From an uncultured Oscillospiraceae bacterium (GTDB lineage Bacteria; Bacillota; Clostridia; Oscillospirales; Ruminococcaceae), in NCBI GenBank assembly GCA_900555435.1, contig USLH01000084.1:1-10144 (forward strand): 10,144 nt of DNA, read 5' to 3'. The position numbers and the translations under genes were made by a program. This document shows positions 7,079 to 10,144 of this stretch, piece after piece (positions within the stretch are counted from its first letter, which is position 1; each line of letters begins with the position of its first letter). The notes under the pieces were generated by a model that saw nothing but the letters and a program-made list of their open reading frames with translations, did not search any database and was not told where the DNA came from.

Positions 7079-7115
7079 AAAAATCCCCGTAAACATGGTG
7101 TTTGCGGGGATTTTT
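7079..7115. terminator. Bidirectional terminator between tRNA-Gly and the MBOAT/DHHW unit
   Basis: A 17-bp stem (one G-U pair) pairs 7079-7095, beginning AAAAATCCCCG, with 7099-7115, ending CGGGGATTTTT, around a 3-nt loop. It starts right after the tRNA CCA. T-runs occur at the 3' side on both strands, so it can end the tRNA transcript on plus and the acyltransferase transcript on minus, about 95 nt past that unit's stop codon. No other convincing terminator for the minus unit is visible in 7116-7209, only a weak 5-bp hairpin (7174-7187). Confidence 0.85.
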
Positions 7116-7209
7116 GTTTTGAGAATAACACACTTTGATTGGAAGATGTCGGAAAGATTAGGGCTTCTCGCTTAAGTCAGGAGACTTCGGAAAGAGTTTG
7201 GCGCATAGC

Positions 7210-8328
7210 TCACCGGCTCAGGCGGTAGAGGTTGGTGTCGGAGGCGAGGTTTTCAAAGTTGTAGAGGACGAGGATGTCGTCGAACTCGGTTTCCTCCATC
7301 AGTTGGGTCATGCCGTTTGGAAGGGAGCGGAGGTCGACCACCCACACTTCATCGTAATTGGCGGTGAAGAAGGGGGCAAGGCAATTGGCGAAGGAGTCCT
7401 TGATGAGGAGGATACGGGAAGGATCATCCGTTTCCCGGCTTTTCAAGACGGTGACGCCGTTGTTGCCCCAGAGGAAAGAAGCATATTTGTCCCGTGTTTC
7501 CAGCGCCGACAGGTCAAGGTAGGCGCCTTTTTCCTCTCCGTCCACCGTTACGGAGGTCAGGGGGAATTCGTACCAGGTCAGGGTATCCGATGGGATGGAC
7601 ACCTTTTTGCATTTGTTAAAGTAGGTGCCGTAAAAGCCCTCCACGTCGTGGCGGGTCAGTGTGGAAAGCTCCACGGGGCTCAGTCCCTTTTGCTCGCAGA
7701 ACGCCCGGTAGGCGAGGTAAGCGCCGTCGGTGGTCCAATGGTGGTCGGTACGGTAGTAGAGGGACTCCGACTGCTGCTTCTGAAGCAGGGTGAGGAGATC
7801 CAGATTTTCGGCAGTATCGGAAAGCTCCTGCCGGATTGTTTCGATTTCTGCGGACTGATCCACCTGCTGCAGGCCGGCGGGGAGGTCTTGCGGGTAGACT
7901 GTGTAGGAGCTGGGAACGATGGCGAAGGTGGAACTTGGGTGCCGTTCCAGAAAGGCTTTCAAGTGGGTGAGATTTTTTTTGAGCTGCTCTTCTGAAAAGG
8001 ATTGGTATTTTTCAAACAGACGGTCGTGTTTTCCATAGACGACGCCGTTGTTTTCCACCTTGAAAAGGGCGGATTCGCCGTAGGATTTTAAGCTGATCCA
8101 GCTGTTGCGGAAGAGAAACTGGTCATTTAAATAGGACTCATAGTTCGAGGCAAAGCTGCCGTTGAAGACGGTCTTCAGGGTAGGGGAAGGGCGCTGTTTC
8201 AGATAGCGGTTCTCAAAGTCGGAAAAGCTCTTCTGGGGGGCAAGCAGATCCGCCAGCGTGAATCCCAGAAGGAACAGCCCGAAGATCCAGATCAGGGGAT
8301 AGGACAGCCATTTTTTCAGTTTGGACAT
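7210..8328 (-). CDS. DHHW family protein, AlgX/AlgJ-like polymer O-acyltransferase partner
   Basis: This 372-residue protein has one N-terminal membrane segment (about 10-30) after a lysine-rich start, so the rest is predicted outside the cell. The signature DHHWTTDGAYLAY starts at residue 195, and KDSFAN lies at 310-315. By analogy with AlgX-type SGNH-like enzymes, Asp195, His197 and Ser312 could form the catalytic triad that transfers an acyl group to a polysaccharide; this is inference. The family is usually encoded beside an MBOAT protein, as here: it begins 21 nt after the MBOAT stop. The ATG start has AAAGGAG 6 nt upstream. The acceptor polymer cannot be identified, as no glycan-synthesis genes are in view. 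Length is normal for the family and no damage is seen. Confidence 0.88.
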   Translation of the reverse strand: MSKLKKWLSYPLIWIFGLFLLGFTLADLLAPQKSFSDFENRYLKQRPSPTLKTVFNGSFASNYESYLNDQFLFRNSWISLKSYGESALFKVENNGVVYGKHDRLFEKYQSFSEEQLKKNLTHLKAFLERHPSSTFAIVPSSYTVYPQDLPAGLQQVDQSAEIETIRQELSDTAENLDLLTLLQKQQSESLYYRTDHHWTTDGAYLAYRAFCEQKGLSPVELSTLTRHDVEGFYGTYFNKCKKVSIPSDTLTWYEFPLTSVTVDGEEKGAYLDLSALETRDKYASFLWGNNGVTVLKSRETDDPSRILLIKDSFANCLAPFFTANYDEVWVVDLRSLPNGMTQLMEETEFDDILVLYNFENLASDTNLYRLSR

Positions 8329-8349
8329 AAGACGCTCCTTTCTTTGGGG

Positions 8350-9729
8350 TCAGAACCGGAAGTAGAGGAAGGGATTGTAGGTGGCATCCACCAGATAGGC
8401 TACAGACAGGAGCAGTACGCCGCAGAGCAGCAGGGTCGTGAGCCATTTTCGGGTTGCCAGATGCTTTTCGTAGAAGTTTTTTAAGACCGGGGTGGAGAAA
8501 AATCCGCAGAGCAGCAGGGTGACGCCGTAGTTGCGCAGGTAGTAGATCCAGTCGGAGCCGCCGGTGAAGGAGAACATCCGGACGAAATACTGCCCCAATG
8601 CGGAGAGATCGGTGATAGCGAACAGTGTCCAGCTCAAGATCAGAAGGACGATCACATAGATCCGGGACAGGCAGGGGTGTCTGTCCAGATGGGGCAGCAA
8701 AAACCGCTTTTCCAATACCAAGACCACAAAGAAGAAAAGGCCCCAGAGGATGAAGTTCCAGCTGGCGCCGTGCCAGAAGCCGGTGCAGAACCAGACGATG
8801 AAAAGGTTCAGGTACATCCGCAGGGGTTTCACCCGGTTTCCGCCCAAGGGGATGTAGATATACTCCCGGAACCAGGAGCTTAAGGTCATGTGCCAGCGCC
8901 GCCAGAAGTCGGTGATGCTTTTGGCAATATAGGGGTAGTTGAAGTTCTGGGGAAAGTTGAAGCCCAGCATTTTTCCCAATCCGATGGCCATGAGGGAGTA
9001 GCCGGAAAAGTCAAAATAAATCTGGAAGGAGAAGGCGATGGCGCCGAGCCATGCTGCAACCGAGGAGATGCCGGAGGAGCCTAACTCCTCCACCTCTGTC
9101 CAGAGAGCGCCGATGTTGTTGGCTAAAAGCACCTTGCTGCCCAAGCCCATGATGAACAGGCGGACGCCGTCTTCGATCTGGGGCAGGCGGATGGTGCGGC
9201 TTTTCAGCTCTTTTGAGATGTCAGAATATTTGACGATGGGGCCGGCGATCAGCTGGGGGAAGAGGACCACGAAAGCGCCGAAGGTGATGAGATTGTCCTC
9301 TGCTTCCACCTTTCCTCTATAAACGTCGATGGTGTAGCTCATGGTCTGGAAGGTGTAGAAGCTGATGCCGAGGGGAAGGGTGAAGCCGGTATGGGGGATC
9401 GCAGTTCCCAGCAGGGCGTTTATATTGTCGATAAAGAAGCCGGAATACTTGAAGAAAAGGAGCATCCCCAGATTTGCGGCCACGGAAATACCGAGAAAGA
9501 GGCTTTTGAAGCCCTTGCGGTGTCCCAGCCGCTTGATGCCCTGGCTGCAGGAATAGTCCACCAGAATGGAGACGGCCATAATCCAGATGTATTTCGGCTC
9601 GCCCCATGCGTAGAAAAAGAGGCTTAGGATCAGCAGGGTCAGGTTTTTCAGTTTGTTGGGGGTGAGATAGTAAAGCAGAAATGCGGCCGGCATGAATCGG
9701 AAGAGAAAGAGCAGGCTGCTGAAGATCAA
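8350..9729 (-). CDS. MBOAT family membrane O-acyltransferase (AlgI/DltB-like)
   Basis: This 459-residue polytopic membrane protein has about eleven or more hydrophobic segments. It shows the family signatures 'FQIYFDFSGYS' (235-245), 'DFWRRWHMTLSSWFREY' (274-290, with His280) and 'WFCTGFWHGASWN' (313-325, with the probable catalytic His320). Known members (AlgI, DltB, PatA-type) pass an acyl group from a cytoplasmic donor through the membrane to an extracellular acceptor enzyme. Here that partner is the DHHW protein encoded immediately downstream. The start is TTG; GAGGG lies 7 nt upstream and the protein then begins MIFSSLLFLFRFMPA, matching the usual MBOAT start. The position following FSGYS is Leu where many relatives have Asp. 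No strong promoter is visible just upstream, so it may be read from the gene before it. Confidence 0.95.
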   Translation of the reverse strand: MIFSSLLFLFRFMPAAFLLYYLTPNKLKNLTLLILSLFFYAWGEPKYIWIMAVSILVDYSCSQGIKRLGHRKGFKSLFLGISVAANLGMLLFFKYSGFFIDNINALLGTAIPHTGFTLPLGISFYTFQTMSYTIDVYRGKVEAEDNLITFGAFVVLFPQLIAGPIVKYSDISKELKSRTIRLPQIEDGVRLFIMGLGSKVLLANNIGALWTEVEELGSSGISSVAAWLGAIAFSFQIYFDFSGYSLMAIGLGKMLGFNFPQNFNYPYIAKSITDFWRRWHMTLSSWFREYIYIPLGGNRVKPLRMYLNLFIVWFCTGFWHGASWNFILWGLFFFVVLVLEKRFLLPHLDRHPCLSRIYVIVLLILSWTLFAITDLSALGQYFVRMFSFTGGSDWIYYLRNYGVTLLLCGFFSTPVLKNFYEKHLATRKWLTTLLLCGVLLLSVAYLVDATYNPFLYFRF

Positions 9730-9800
9730 GGCGGATCCCTCGCTTTCGTAGAGTCAGGATTCCCGGTTATGGAAAAATTTTCAGGGGAAGGTAAGAAAGC

Positions 9801-9826
9801 AGGGCGTAAGAGATCTCTTACGCCCT
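9801..9826. repeat. 26-nt perfect palindrome between the partial gene and MBOAT
   Basis: Two 13-nt arms, AGGGCGTAAGAGA and its exact reverse complement, abut without a spacer. In RNA the stem would have 11 bp and a GATC loop; on the minus strand five more pairs can form across a bulged A. The bases after it (GCTTTCTTACCTT on minus) are only moderately T-rich, so it may be a weak terminator or attenuator between the upstream gene and the MBOAT gene, or a protein-binding site. Confidence 0.6.
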
Positions 9827-9896
9827 TGCCTTTGCCCAGAAACAGTTTGCGGGCGCTGTGCGGCCTTTTTGACCTGTCACAGCGTTGCTTTAAAAC

Positions 9897-10144
9897 TTAT
9901 TTGCCTGCTTCGATCGCAGTGTTGAAAGCGTCCTCGGCCATCTGTACGTCTTCGGTGAAATCGGGATCGCTTTCGTTGTCATCGGTAAGAACGCCGACCA
10001 TAAGGAGCGCCACATACCGGCCGTTTTCCACGACCTTAGAGTCTTCGATCCGGACGTCGTTTGCCATGACGGGATAGTTCTCGAACACCCAGAAGTCGTG
10101 GGCGGGAAGAATGACGGCTCCTTCCTGTTCCAGCGCGTTCAGAC
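9897..10144 (-). CDS. C-terminal part of a DUF4358-like protein (5' end outside window)
   Basis: Eighty-one codons and a TAA stop are visible; the reading frame stays open to the window edge, so the true start lies outside. A GTG at 10088 is in frame but has no reason to be the start, since the coding frame continues upstream as 'ALEQEGAVILPAHDFW'. The pattern 'FENYP....D..IEDSKVVENGRYVALLMV', followed by an acidic stretch and 'AEDAFNTAIEAGK', resembles the end of DUF4358 proteins, which are small lipoproteins or secreted proteins that I recall as common neighbours of MBOAT/DHHW pairs. No signal peptide can be checked here. The family call is tentative; that a protein-coding gene ends here is well supported. 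The 70 nt after the stop hold a 7-bp hairpin (9854-9860 with 9878-9884). Confidence 0.6.
   Translation of the reverse strand, partial: LNALEQEGAVILPAHDFWVFENYPVMANDVRIEDSKVVENGRYVALLMVGVLTDDNESDPDFTEDVQMAEDAFNTAIEAGK

Noticed and set aside
6821..7096. Short minus-strand frame over the pepF end and tRNA (containing 'TGIEPAFPAWEAGVLPLNH')
   Set aside because: This peptide is a well-known false annotation produced by translating the antisense of a tRNA-Gly gene. The region is explained by the pepF 3' end, terminator, promoter and tRNA.
7198..7995. Plus-strand open frame of 265 codons opposite the DHHW gene
   Set aside because: The minus-strand frame carries clear DHHW-family motifs, a membrane anchor and a ribosome binding site; the plus frame has none of these.

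Overview
The window looks like chromosomal DNA from a GC-rich, Gram-positive Clostridia-type bacterium, probably a gut Oscillospiraceae/Lachnospiraceae relative. The evidence is a C-terminal sortase signal of the xPxTG type, strong AGGAGG-like ribosome binding sites, TTG starts, consensus sigma-A promoters with 17-nt spacers, a CCA-encoding tRNA, an M3B oligoendopeptidase F, and an MBOAT/DHHW gene pair. The exact genus cannot be told from this sequence.

Layout from left to right. Positions 1-151 are non-coding and hold an inverted repeat and the terminator of the next gene. Positions 152-4885 (minus) encode a 1577-residue exported, wall-anchored protein: signal peptide, about ten Ig-like beta modules (two of them clearly duplicated), a DUF3783-like module, a FIVAR-like helical stretch, an FnIII module, a proline-rich stalk and a PPQTG sorting signal. 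Its promoter (TTGACA, 17 nt, TAAAAT with TG extension) is followed at once by a 14-nt perfect palindrome that looks like an operator. Divergently, 5112-6878 (plus) encodes oligoendopeptidase F with its own promoter, 5'-UTR hairpin and strong terminator. A tRNA-Gly(CCC) gene follows at 7004-7077, with a near-perfect promoter and a terminator that can work in both directions.

Positions 7210-9729 (minus) hold a two-gene unit: an AlgI/DltB-like membrane O-acyltransferase (MBOAT) and, 21 nt downstream, a membrane-anchored AlgX-like DHHW protein. Together they are expected to move acyl (probably acetyl) groups across the membrane and onto an extracellular polymer. Upstream on the same strand, the C-terminal part of another gene (9897-10144) runs off the window. 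It resembles DUF4358, a family I recall as a frequent neighbour of MBOAT/DHHW pairs. A 26-nt perfect palindrome lies between it and the MBOAT gene.

The shared theme is the cell envelope: a sortase-anchored surface protein on one side and a polymer O-acylation cassette on the other, separated by a housekeeping peptidase and a tRNA. I saw no mobile elements, CRISPR arrays or defence systems. The most unusual item is the DUF3783-like module, which I know as a small stand-alone protein, embedded in a secreted, wall-anchored protein.
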